This document shows positions 10,479 through 19,016 of a DNA stretch of 64,000 bases, piece after piece. Under the pieces are notes generated by a model. It did no database searches and was not told the origin of the DNA. It saw only the letters and a program-made list of their open reading frames with translations. The stretch spans positions 18,907 through 82,906 of the forward strand of contig JAKLLO010000004.1 of NCBI GenBank assembly GCA_023150095.1, in the 5' to 3' direction. Within the stretch, counting starts at the first letter, position 1, and each line of letters opens with the position of its first letter. A program made the position numbers and the translations under genes. This DNA comes from Zoogloea sp. (lineage in GTDB: Bacteria > Pseudomonadota > Gammaproteobacteria > Burkholderiales > Rhodocyclaceae).

Positions 10479-11894
10479 TCAGCCGTCCAGATCGGCCGCC
10501 AGCTGGCGTGCGATGGCCGCCAGGGCGCGGACCAGATCGGGCGCCGACAGCGCATCGAGGGGCGTGGCCATGTCGTGCATGGCCTGGATGTGCCCCACCG
10601 GATTCGGCGCATCGCCGATCGCGCTGAGCAGCACCCAGCGCACCTTGACCGCGTAGCGGGCCGTGGCCTCGAGAAAGAAGCCCAGCTCCTCGCTGCGGAT
10701 GAAGGGCGAGGCCAGAAAGCCCGGTGACACCAGCAGCAGGGCGACGCGGGTGGAGGCCAGCGCCCGGTCGATGGCGTCGCGCCACAGCTCGCCGGCCTCG
10801 ATCCGGGAGTCGTCCCACACCTGCAGGCCGCGCAGTTCGACGTAGGGTTCCAGCGGCGCCTTGACCACGTCCAGCCATGCCTTGTCCCGGTGGCTGTAGC
10901 TGATGAAGAGCTGGCTGCGGGAGATGCGTGACAGGCGGTTGGCGAAGCCGCGCATCATCGCCGAGGCGGTCATCACGGCCCGCTCGTCGTGGACGCGGTC
11001 GGCGGGCCGGCTGCCCGGCTGGGCCCGCCGGCGCTCGCCGGAGAGATCGTTTCCCCAGTCGCGCAGGCATGCCGTGGCGGCGCGGCGCCCGGCTTCAAAG
11101 AGGTAGGGCTTGCGCGTCTGGGCGGCGTCGAACTGCTCCATCTCCAGGTCGAAAACCGGCACCTCGATGAGCCGCGCCCGGGGGATTTCGTCGATGAGGT
11201 AGTGGTCACGGCTGGCCACGCCGGCACCGACGATGGTCTTGATGAAGCGGCCGATGCCCTCAGGCGGCGTGGTGACCGGCGCGTCCGCCGGCTGGAGGGC
11301 CACGATGGGGTATTCGTCATCGAAACGCCCGACCATCCAGATCGGGCAGTGGGTGGCGATGGCCGCATCCACCACCACCCGCCCGCCGGCTTCGTGGGGC
11401 GGGAAGAACAGCGGGATGCCCACCGCGATGCGCACCGCCTCGGTCACCTTCATGTCGGCGTGGGTTTCGCTGGCATACACGAGGAGCTGCTTCGAGAGCA
11501 GGTCGATGCCCGCCGTGGCAAAGGGGATCGCCATCTCGCCGAAGGTTTTGCCGGGGCCGATCAGCTCTTCCATCATCTGCACCACCGCGTCGCTGTCGTA
11601 GGGCGCGAAGGGCCAGCGCAGCCAGGACACGTAGCGCAGCGGCCCGGGCAGGCTGGGCTTGCCCAGCAGGCGGCGCAGATCGACGGCCTCGACCCGCGCC
11701 TGCACTTCGCGCATGGGCAGGCCGGTGGCGACGAGGGCGCCGATCAGGCTACCCGCCGAGCAGGCCGAGATGCTGGCGAACTCGATGCCGGCCTCTTCGA
11801 GCACTGCCAGCGCCCCCACGTAGGCCAGGGTCTTGACGCCGCCCGACCCGAGCACGAGATGAACCCGGGTGCGCGGTGTCGGAAGGGCGGCCAC
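10479..11894 (-). CDS. Patatin-like phospholipase / TIR domain fusion protein
   Basis: N-terminal patatin fold motifs VLGSGGVKTLAYVGAL, SACSAGSLIGAL, VVVDAAIATHCPI; C-terminal TIR: LFISYSHRDKAWLDVVK...GLQVWDDSRIEAGELWRDAIDRALASTRVALLLVSPGFLASPFIRSEEL. Confidence 0.85.
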   Translation of the reverse strand: MAALPTPRTRVHLVLGSGGVKTLAYVGALAVLEEAGIEFASISACSAGSLIGALVATGLPMREVQARVEAVDLRRLLGKPSLPGPLRYVSWLRWPFAPYDSDAVVQMMEELIGPGKTFGEMAIPFATAGIDLLSKQLLVYASETHADMKVTEAVRIAVGIPLFFPPHEAGGRVVVDAAIATHCPIWMVGRFDDEYPIVALQPADAPVTTPPEGIGRFIKTIVGAGVASRDHYLIDEIPRARLIEVPVFDLEMEQFDAAQTRKPYLFEAGRRAATACLRDWGNDLSGERRRAQPGSRPADRVHDERAVMTASAMMRGFANRLSRISRSQLFISYSHRDKAWLDVVKAPLEPYVELRGLQVWDDSRIEAGELWRDAIDRALASTRVALLLVSPGFLASPFIRSEELGFFLEATARYAVKVRWVLLSAIGDAPNPVGHIQAMHDMATPLDALSAPDLVRALAAIARQLAADLDG

Positions 11895-11903
11895 GGTTTC
11901 GCC

Positions 11904-12875
11904 TCAACCCAGCGCGGCGGGCTTCGTGCAGCCGTCGTCCATGCCGTCCAGTTCGATCTGGATCGTGGGGTGATGGATGCGGAAGCGGTGTTCCAGCCCT
12001 TTGGCCACGTCGACCAGAAAGGCATCACCCGGATGGCCGCCGGGCATCACCAGATGCGCCGAAAGCGCGGTGTCGGACGTGCCCAGCGCCCAGATGTGCA
12101 GGTCGTGCACGTCCGTCACGCCGGGCAGGCCGGCGAGCCAGGTGTGCACATCCACGAGGTCGATGCCTTCCGGCACGCCATCGAAGGCCAGGTGCAGCGA
12201 CTGGCGGAACAGGCCCCACGAGCCGATCACGATCACCGCGGCGATCGCCAGGCTGACCACCGGGTCGAGCCACGCCCAGCCGAAGTTCAGGTACAGCGCA
12301 CCTGCCGCCACCACGCCCAGCGACACCAGCGCGTCGGCCGCCATGTGCAGGAAGGCGCCGCGGATGTTGAGGTCGTCCTTGCTGCCGGACATGAACAGCA
12401 CCGCGGTGATGCCGTTGATCACCACCCCGATCGCCGCGACGACGATCACCGTCCAGCCGGCCACCGGCTCGGGCGCCTGCAGGCGCTGGAACGCCTCCAG
12501 CGCCAGCGCCCCCATCGCCACCAGCAACAGCACACCGTTGGCCAGCGCGGCGAGGATCGAGGCCCGCGCCCAGCCGTAGGTGAGCTTGTGGGTCGGGCGC
12601 AGGCGGGCCGCGGCGCTGGCGCCCCAGGCGAGGATCAGCCCGGCGACATCCGACAGGTTGTGGCCGGCATCGGCCAGCAGCGCGAGGGAGCCGGACATCC
12701 AGCCATAGAAGGCCTCGACCAGCACGAAGCCGATGTTGAGGGCGATACCGATGGCGAAGGCCCGGTCGTAGGACGCCGGCCCGTGGTGATGGCCGTGGCC
12801 ACCGTGACTGTGGTCGTGCCCATGCCCGTGAGCGTGGCTGCAGGCGTGGCCGTGATGGGCGTGGTCGTGACTCAT
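11904..12875 (-). CDS. CDF family cation (Zn/Co/Cd) efflux transporter
   Basis: His-rich N-terminus MSHDHAHHGHACSHAHGHGHDHSHGGHGHHHG; HNLSDVAGL and HMAADALVSLGVVAAG metal-site motifs. Confidence 0.93.
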   Translation of the reverse strand: MSHDHAHHGHACSHAHGHGHDHSHGGHGHHHGPASYDRAFAIGIALNIGFVLVEAFYGWMSGSLALLADAGHNLSDVAGLILAWGASAAARLRPTHKLTYGWARASILAALANGVLLLVAMGALALEAFQRLQAPEPVAGWTVIVVAAIGVVINGITAVLFMSGSKDDLNIRGAFLHMAADALVSLGVVAAGALYLNFGWAWLDPVVSLAIAAVIVIGSWGLFRQSLHLAFDGVPEGIDLVDVHTWLAGLPGVTDVHDLHIWALGTSDTALSAHLVMPGGHPGDAFLVDVAKGLEHRFRIHHPTIQIELDGMDDGCTKPAALG

Positions 12876-13951
12876 CGGCCGGGCAGCATCAACTCCTCGA
12901 CGCTCTTGCGCAGGGAGCGGGACTTGGGCGGATCGCTCACCCCGACGCGGCAGAAGAAGGTCAGGCCCTGGTCGTGGCCAAAGCCGCCGATGCGCTCGAA
13001 CTCGTCGGCCAGCGCCGCCGCGCCCTGCTGGATCTCGGGCACGGCCGAGAAGCTCTGCCCGGCGCGGGCGTACCAGCGGAAGATCAGCGGCGTCATCTCG
13101 GGCTGCAGGTGCAGGCCCACCGCCGCGGCGGTCAGCCACACCCGCTGCAGGGCGATGCCGCCGCGCACGTGGGCCTCGACGCCCTGGGCGGGCACGTCGG
13201 CCTTCACCAGCACGTGGGCGGCGCAGGCGATGGCCGGGATGTAATCAAGCTGCACCCGCGGCGCGATGGTGCCGCCGAGGTATTTGTTGAAGAACTGGAC
13301 GCGGCCCCAGCTGGCCATCACCCACTCCATCAGCCGGGCGGTGGCGCTGTCGACGCCCACCGCCTGCTCGGGGATGCGGTCCTTGCTGAAGCGGGTGCGC
13401 CATTCGATGATTTCCTTGTGCACCGGGTAAGCCTCGGGGCAGGTGAGGCGCAGGTAGGCGTTGCGCCACAAGAGGCCCGCCACCTGGCGGCGCTCGGCGC
13501 CGGATTCGAAGAATTGCACGCTGTAGCCCGCGCCCGGGGCCGCCGCGAGGGCGCTGCGCTGGGCTGCGGTGAGCGGCGTGGTGCGCATCGGCCGGCGCTG
13601 CACGGTGCGGCTCTCGACGAAGGGCAGGAGCGGATCGGGGGCGATGCCCGGCGCGGGGGCGAGCTTCACGTCGAACACCGGCGCCTTGTCGGGGCTGCCC
13701 GGGCGTAGCTGCCAGCGGGTGGCCAGGCCTTCGCCGGAGGCGGCGATGCGCAGGGTCTCGAGCAGCGCGCCGTGGGCCATGTGGCTGGCGTGGCCGTTGA
13801 AATCGTAGAGGCACCACTCACGGGTGTCGTTGCCGTGGATGGCGATGTGGTCGTCGGCGACGATCTCGAAACGCCAGGGCTGGGTGTTGTCGCCACTGGG
13901 GGCCCAGCGGGCCAGGTCGAGGATTTTCAGCAGGGTTTCACGGCTGGCCAT
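12872..13951 (-). CDS. Nitroreductase family protein
   Basis: MASRETLLKILDLARWAPSGDNTQPWRFEI; stop overlaps CDF start by 4 nt. Confidence 0.8.
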   Translation of the reverse strand: MASRETLLKILDLARWAPSGDNTQPWRFEIVADDHIAIHGNDTREWCLYDFNGHASHMAHGALLETLRIAASGEGLATRWQLRPGSPDKAPVFDVKLAPAPGIAPDPLLPFVESRTVQRRPMRTTPLTAAQRSALAAAPGAGYSVQFFESGAERRQVAGLLWRNAYLRLTCPEAYPVHKEIIEWRTRFSKDRIPEQAVGVDSATARLMEWVMASWGRVQFFNKYLGGTIAPRVQLDYIPAIACAAHVLVKADVPAQGVEAHVRGGIALQRVWLTAAAVGLHLQPEMTPLIFRWYARAGQSFSAVPEIQQGAAALADEFERIGGFGHDQGLTFFCRVGVSDPPKSRSLRKSVEELMLPGR

Positions 13952-13997
13952 CGAGGGCTCTCCTGGATCGGAAACGCGGGGCGGGTCGGTGGTCGGG

Positions 13998-14897
13998 TCA
14001 GGCGGTGCGGGCAAACTTGCCCTGGCGCATCGCCTTCAGCTGGCGACGGGCAATGAACAGGCCGATCTGCTGGATCGGGTTGCGGTTGCCGCCCGGTCGC
14101 CAAGTCTTGATGTAGCGGTTGCGGTAGGCGTCGAAGTGAAAACCCCAGGGGGCGCACAGCACCTTGCCGCGGCCGAGGAGGATCTTGAGGGCTTCGGTGG
14201 CCGTCACGCCGGCACACAGCTGGCAGGCGGCGATGGTGCTGGGGCCACGCCGGGCGTTGAAATCTACCCGGGTCGGATCGGCCAGATAGCCGCGCTGGAG
14301 CATCGCCGGCGACAGGCCGAGGAGAAAGCGCACCGCCATCTCGTCCTCGTCGCAGCCGTCGAGGCGGAAGTACTCTTCGAAGGACATCTGCCCCGGCAGG
14401 AAGGACAGCACCGCCGTGCCCATGCCCAGCGGCGCCGCGGTGACCGCCGGCACACCCAGCCGGTGGCAGGCATAGAAGGTGTCGCGGCGGGCCTTGAACG
14501 CAAAGAAATCCAGGCCGTCTACATAAAGGTCGACGCCGGAAAGGAAATCGTCCAGATTGGAAGCGTCAACGCCTTTGTCGAAGATCCGGATGTCGAGCTC
14601 GGGGTTGATGTCCTTCGCCATCCGGGCCATGACCTCGGCCTTGGGCTGGCCGACCGTCGACATGGACGCACCCGCCTGGCGGTTGAAGTTCACCACGTCG
14701 AAGGTGTCCATGTCGGCGATGTTGAAGGCGCCGACGCCGAGCCGGGTGAGGGTGAGCAGATGCACGCCGCCCACGCCGCCCATGCCGGCGATGGCAATGC
14801 GCTTGCCGCGCAGCGCGGCCTGCTCGGCCTCGGTGACCCAGCCGATGTTGCGGGCAAAGGCCTCGTGGTAATCAAAGTTTGCGTTGGCGTCGGGCAT
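13998..14897 (-). CDS. ThiF/HesA/MoeB (E1-like) family adenylyltransferase
   Basis: GKRIAIAGMGGVGGVHLLTLTRLGVGAFNIADMDTFDVVNFNRQAGA; CQLCAGVTATEALKILLG. Confidence 0.87.
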   Translation of the reverse strand: MPDANANFDYHEAFARNIGWVTEAEQAALRGKRIAIAGMGGVGGVHLLTLTRLGVGAFNIADMDTFDVVNFNRQAGASMSTVGQPKAEVMARMAKDINPELDIRIFDKGVDASNLDDFLSGVDLYVDGLDFFAFKARRDTFYACHRLGVPAVTAAPLGMGTAVLSFLPGQMSFEEYFRLDGCDEDEMAVRFLLGLSPAMLQRGYLADPTRVDFNARRGPSTIAACQLCAGVTATEALKILLGRGKVLCAPWGFHFDAYRNRYIKTWRPGGNRNPIQQIGLFIARRQLKAMRQGKFARTA

Positions 14898-15091
14898 GCG
14901 TATCGAATCCGTCAGACCAGGAAACATTATGATACGACAGTTCGCGTCCACATCCGGCCCGGTTGCCCATCCCGGCCGCCGTCCGTCGGACGGATCGGAC
15001 CGGCCATACCGATCGGCCCTTCAGGACTTTGAGCCGGGGTCGTTGATGTTCGATACATCCATTCCGTATAACCAGAAGAGGCCCATCAGCC

Positions 15092-15862
15092 ATGTCGCTA
15101 CTTGACCGTTTCAGTCTGGGGGAAGGCTTCAAGAAATACTTCGAAGTCGCCGCCGCCTTCAGCGACGACCTGCGCAACGACGTTTATGGCATCCGCCATG
15201 AAGTCTATTGCGAGGAGCTGGGCTTCGAGCCGGTCCGGCCCGACCGCCGCGAGATCGACGACAACGACCGCCACAGCCTGCACTGCCTGCTGCGCACCTC
15301 GACCGAGCCGCGGGTGCTGGTCGGCTGCAACCGCCTGGTGATGGCCCGACCGGAAGACCCGGCCCACCCCCTGCCCTTCGAGCACGCCTGCCGCGCCACC
15401 CTGGATCGCTCGATCATCGATCCGGCCAGGGAGCCCCGCGGCGCCATCGCCGAGGTCTCGCGCCTTGCCGTGCGCGCCCACTACCGCCGCCGGAAGGGCG
15501 AAACCAAAACCGCCCTGGCGCTCTCCGAAGACGACTTCGGCACCAAGGAGCAGCCCCGTTTTCCGTACATCCCGATCGGCCTGTATCTGGCGGTGGTTGC
15601 GCTGGCCAAGCACGAGGGCATCGAAACCCTGTTCATGCTCACCGAACCGCGCCTCGCCGACCACTTCTCGAAGCTCGGCGTGAAGATCACCCAGATCGGC
15701 GGCCCGGTGGAGCACCGGGGCACCCGGGTGCCGTCGATGATGAACGTGGATCACGTCATCAAGAACCTGCGTTTCTTCATCAAGCCGATCTGGCGGGTGG
15801 TGGTCGAGGAGATCGAGGCCGGCTACGCCAACGGCCGCCCGGCCTTCCAGAAACCTGCCTGA
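15092..15862 (+). CDS. PEP-CTERM/exosortase system-associated acyltransferase (N-acyl amino acid synthase FeeM-like GNAT)
   Basis: MSLLDRFSLGEGFKKYFEVAAAFSDDLRNDVYGIRHEVYCEELGFEP...AEVSRLAVRAHYRRR. Confidence 0.82.
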   Translation: MSLLDRFSLGEGFKKYFEVAAAFSDDLRNDVYGIRHEVYCEELGFEPVRPDRREIDDNDRHSLHCLLRTSTEPRVLVGCNRLVMARPEDPAHPLPFEHACRATLDRSIIDPAREPRGAIAEVSRLAVRAHYRRRKGETKTALALSEDDFGTKEQPRFPYIPIGLYLAVVALAKHEGIETLFMLTEPRLADHFSKLGVKITQIGGPVEHRGTRVPSMMNVDHVIKNLRFFIKPIWRVVVEEIEAGYANGRPAFQKPA

Positions 15863-15872
15863 AGCCGCCGGC

Positions 15873-16151
15873 TCAGTCGTGCCCGCGGTCGCGCTCGCGC
15901 AGCGCCGCCCGGGCCAGCAGGTGCGAGGCCGCCGGCAGCGTGACCAGCAGGGCCACGAAGATCCCCAGCGCCCGGAGCACCCAGGCCAGCCCGCCGCCCT
16001 TGATCGCCACACCGATCAGCAGCACGCCCAGCGCCAGCGTGGCCGCCTTGGTGGCCGCGTGCTGGCGCGAGAGGGCATCCGGCAGGCGCAGCAGCCCCAC
16101 CGCGGCAATCACCAGCAGCACCAGCCCCAGCAGCATCAGGCCCTCAGCCAC
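15873..16151 (-). CDS. mrpG: Na+/H+ antiporter subunit G (start approximate, possibly GTG)
   Basis: MLLGLVLLVIAAVGLLRLPDALSRQHAATKAATLALGVLLIGVA; last gene of Mrp operon. Confidence 0.85.
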   Translation of the reverse strand: MAEGLMLLGLVLLVIAAVGLLRLPDALSRQHAATKAATLALGVLLIGVAIKGGGLAWVLRALGIFVALLVTLPAASHLLARAALRERDRGHD

Positions 16152-16404
16152 GCCGGCCTCCCCGCTTCTCCACCGCCCGCGCCCAGGCCAGCGTGCCCAC
16201 AAAGGCCACCACCGCCACGCCCAGCGCCACGTCGAGATACAGCACCCGCCCGGTGATCGCCGCCGCCAGGGCGCAGGCCGCAATGCCGCAGGCCGACAGC
16301 AGATCGAAGGCCACCACCCGGTCGGCGTCGGTCGGGCCGCGCAGGAGGCGGATCACCGCCAGCACCACCGCCAGGGCCAGCAGGCCGATCAGCAGCGCGT
16401 TCAT
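16144..16404 (-). CDS. mrpF: Na+/H+ antiporter subunit F
   Basis: MNALLIGLLALAVVLAVIRLLRGPTDADRVVAFDLL. Confidence 0.88.
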   Translation of the reverse strand: MNALLIGLLALAVVLAVIRLLRGPTDADRVVAFDLLSACGIAACALAAAITGRVLYLDVALGVAVVAFVGTLAWARAVEKRGGRRG

Positions 16405-16736
16405 GATTGCACCCCGCACAGCACCCGCACGTGGCGCTCGAAGTGGCGGCGGATGCCGTCGGCCGCGCCGGCCTGGTTGCGCCCGTCGAGCAGATGCACC
16501 AGCAGGCTGCGCGAGGTCATGTCGATATCCACCACCGTCGAGCCCGGCGTGAGGGTGACGAGGCTCGCCAGCAGCGCGGCGCCGGCCTCGGTCATCGGCG
16601 CGAACTCGTAGCGCATCAGCACCGGCTGCGCCGCCGCGCGCGGGGCGAGGATGATCCGCAGGGTCGCCAGCCCGGACAGCACCAGCTGCCAGACGAACGA
16701 CACCGCCAGCACCACTGCCGCCACAGCGCGCTTCAT
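16401..16736 (-). CDS. mrpE: Na+/H+ antiporter subunit E
   Basis: SLVTLTPGSTVVDIDMTSRSLLVHLLD. Confidence 0.88.
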   Translation of the reverse strand: MKRAVAAVVLAVSFVWQLVLSGLATLRIILAPRAAAQPVLMRYEFAPMTEAGAALLASLVTLTPGSTVVDIDMTSRSLLVHLLDGRNQAGAADGIRRHFERHVRVLCGVQS

Positions 16737-18187
16737 CGCGCCGCCTCCACGAGCCCGGCCGCCGCCTGCCCGGCAAAGCCCAGCAGCGGCTGCGGGAACA
16801 ACCCGATGCCGGCGGTGATCGCCGCCAGCAGCGCCACCGAGGCCAGCGCCGCAAGCGGCAGCCGGCCCACCGCGGCAGGCGCGGGGTGCGGCTTCCAGAA
16901 AGCCTCGATCCAGATCTTGCTCATCGAATAGAGCGTCAGCACGCCGGTGGCCAGCGCCGCGCCGCCCCACACCCAGTGGCCACCGGCGAAGCTCTCGCGC
17001 AACACCAGGAACTTGGCCCAGAAGCCCGACAGCGGCGGAATGCCCACCAGCGACAAAGCCGGCACCGCAAAGATGATCGCCAGCAGCGGCCGCGCTGCCG
17101 CCACGCCGCCGATGCGCCGCAGGTCGTAGCTGCCGGCCACTCGGCACACCAGCGCGGCGATCAGGAACAGGTTGGCCTTCACGATGATGTGGTGGATCGT
17201 GTAGAAGATCGCCGCCGCGTAGCCGGCCGGGGTCGCCAGCGCCACCGCGAGGATCAGGTAGCCGATCTGGCTGACGATGTGAAAGGCCAGGATGCGCCGC
17301 AGATCCCAGTGCCAGGCCGCGCCCAGCGCGCCGGCCAGCATGGTCGCCACCGCTACGGCGCCCAGCACCGCCTGCCAGTCGGCCATCGCCGCCGGAAAGA
17401 CCTGCCCAAAGAGCCGCAACAGCGCATACACGCCGACCTTGCTGAGCAGCCCGGCAAACAACGCCAGCACCGGCGCCGGCAGCACGTGGTAGGCCGCGGG
17501 CATCCACGAGAACACCGGAAACGCCGCCGCCTTAGCGAGGAAGGCCACCACCAGCAGCGCCACACCCGCCGCCAGCAGCGGGCTCGCGGGCGCCTGGGCC
17601 AGCGCCGCAAAGTTGAGCTGGCCGGTGGCGCCATACACCACCGCGATGCCCGTGAGCAGCACCAGCGTGCCCACCATGTTGAGCACCAGATAGCGCAGCG
17701 TGCCGTCCAGCCCGGCGACGCGCCCGCGGTGCACCAGCAGGCCCAGCGCGGCGATCAGCATCACCTCGAACCACACGTACAGGTTGAACAGGTCGCCGGT
17801 CGCAAACGCCCCGCCAACCCCGGCCATCAGCCCATGCACCAGCGGCAGCGCCGCCGAGCGCCGGTCCGCCGGATCGACCCGCGCCGCCTGGAAGACGAGG
17901 CACACCAGCGCGATCAGTGCCGAGACGGCGATCATCCCCGCCGACAGGCAATCGACCACGAACTCGATCCCAAAGGGCCACGCCCAGTTGCCGAGGATCA
18001 GCGCCAGCCGGCCGTGCTCGCCCACCGCCTGCAGCACGAGCAGCGCCACCAGCAGGTTGGCCAGCCCGGCGAGCAGGCTGAAACCCTCCGCCAGCCGCGA
18101 GCGGCCAGCCAGCAGCACGCAGCCGACGGCGCCCGTCAGCGGCACCAGCACCGGCGCGAGGGCGAGGTTGGCCATCCCGGCGCTCAT
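16733..18187 (-). CDS. mrpD: Na+/H+ antiporter subunit D
   Basis: NuoN/MrpD-like TM protein; VVAFLAKAAAFPVFSWMPAAYHVLPAPVLALFAGLLSKVGVYALLR. Confidence 0.92.
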   Translation of the reverse strand: MSAGMANLALAPVLVPLTGAVGCVLLAGRSRLAEGFSLLAGLANLLVALLVLQAVGEHGRLALILGNWAWPFGIEFVVDCLSAGMIAVSALIALVCLVFQAARVDPADRRSAALPLVHGLMAGVGGAFATGDLFNLYVWFEVMLIAALGLLVHRGRVAGLDGTLRYLVLNMVGTLVLLTGIAVVYGATGQLNFAALAQAPASPLLAAGVALLVVAFLAKAAAFPVFSWMPAAYHVLPAPVLALFAGLLSKVGVYALLRLFGQVFPAAMADWQAVLGAVAVATMLAGALGAAWHWDLRRILAFHIVSQIGYLILAVALATPAGYAAAIFYTIHHIIVKANLFLIAALVCRVAGSYDLRRIGGVAAARPLLAIIFAVPALSLVGIPPLSGFWAKFLVLRESFAGGHWVWGGAALATGVLTLYSMSKIWIEAFWKPHPAPAAVGRLPLAALASVALLAAITAGIGLFPQPLLGFAGQAAAGLVEAAR

Positions 18188-18585
18188 GCCCGGCGCTCCG
18201 CGTCGAAGGGCAGCGGCTTGCCGTCCGGGCCGGCGCCGGGTTCGGCATCGGCGAGGCGATCCACGTCGCCCTCGGGCCGCCGAGCCAGCAGGGCCATCAA
18301 CAGCACCAGCGCGAAGCACACGAAGGCGAAGCCGATCACAATGGCGGTGAGCACCAGCGCCTGGGGCAGCGGGTTAGCCGCGGTGGCGGCGAGCACCGTC
18401 TCGGCGTCGGCCATGATCGCCGGCACGCCCGAGCCCACGCGCCCGGCCATCAGCACGAAGAGATTGACCGCGGTGCCGGCCAGCGCGAGGCCGACGACCA
18501 CCCGCAGCAGGTCGCGGGCGAGGATCAGCCACACAGCAGCGCCGCCGCACAGGCCGATGGCGAGGGCCAGCAGCCAGGCGTTCAT
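18184..18585 (-). CDS. mrpC: Na+/H+ antiporter subunit C
   Basis: NuoK-like; VVGLALAGTAVNLFVLMAG...LPQALVLTAIVIGFAFVCFALVLL. Confidence 0.92.
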   Translation of the reverse strand: MNAWLLALAIGLCGGAAVWLILARDLLRVVVGLALAGTAVNLFVLMAGRVGSGVPAIMADAETVLAATAANPLPQALVLTAIVIGFAFVCFALVLLMALLARRPEGDVDRLADAEPGAGPDGKPLPFDAERRA

Positions 18586-19016
18586 GTCTTCCTCCAGAGC
18601 GCCAGCACCAGCGCCGCGAGGCTGCCCCACACGCAGAGCATCACGCCCAGGTCGAAGAGCATCACCGTGGACCACGGCAGCGCAAGGCCAGCCAGATGCA
18701 GCTCGCCGCTCACATGGGTGAGGAAGGGCTGCCCGGCGACAAGCGCCGGCACACCGGCCAGCGCGCCCATCGCCACACCCAGCGCAGCGAGGGCCTCCGG
18801 CGCCAGCGGCAGGCGTGCCCGGGCGGCTCGCCCGCCAAAGGCGAGGGCGTAGCTAGCCGTAGCCGCCACCGCCAGCAGGCCGGCGATGAAGCCGCCGCCC
18901 GGCGCGTTGTGGCCGCGGAACCACACCACCAGCGCCGCCAGCAGCAGCGGCCGGTAGGCCAGGCGCACCAGTTGTTCGACAAGAATCTCGCGGGAGCGGA
19001 GGCGGACGTCGTTCAT
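18582..19016 (-). CDS. mrpB: Na+/H+ antiporter subunit B
   Basis: FRGHNAPGGGFIAGLLAVAATASYALAFGG...STVMLFDLGVMLCVWGS. Confidence 0.92.
   Translation of the reverse strand: MNDVRLRSREILVEQLVRLAYRPLLLAALVVWFRGHNAPGGGFIAGLLAVAATASYALAFGGRAARARLPLAPEALAALGVAMGALAGVPALVAGQPFLTHVSGELHLAGLALPWSTVMLFDLGVMLCVWGSLAALVLALWRKT

Noticed and set aside
10479-14897. CBASS or ubiquitin-like Bil/DISARM-type defence operon suggested by E1-like plus patatin-TIR
   Set aside because: No CD-NTase, E2, JAB peptidase, helicase or methylase nearby; E1-like protein more simply pairs with the nitroreductase
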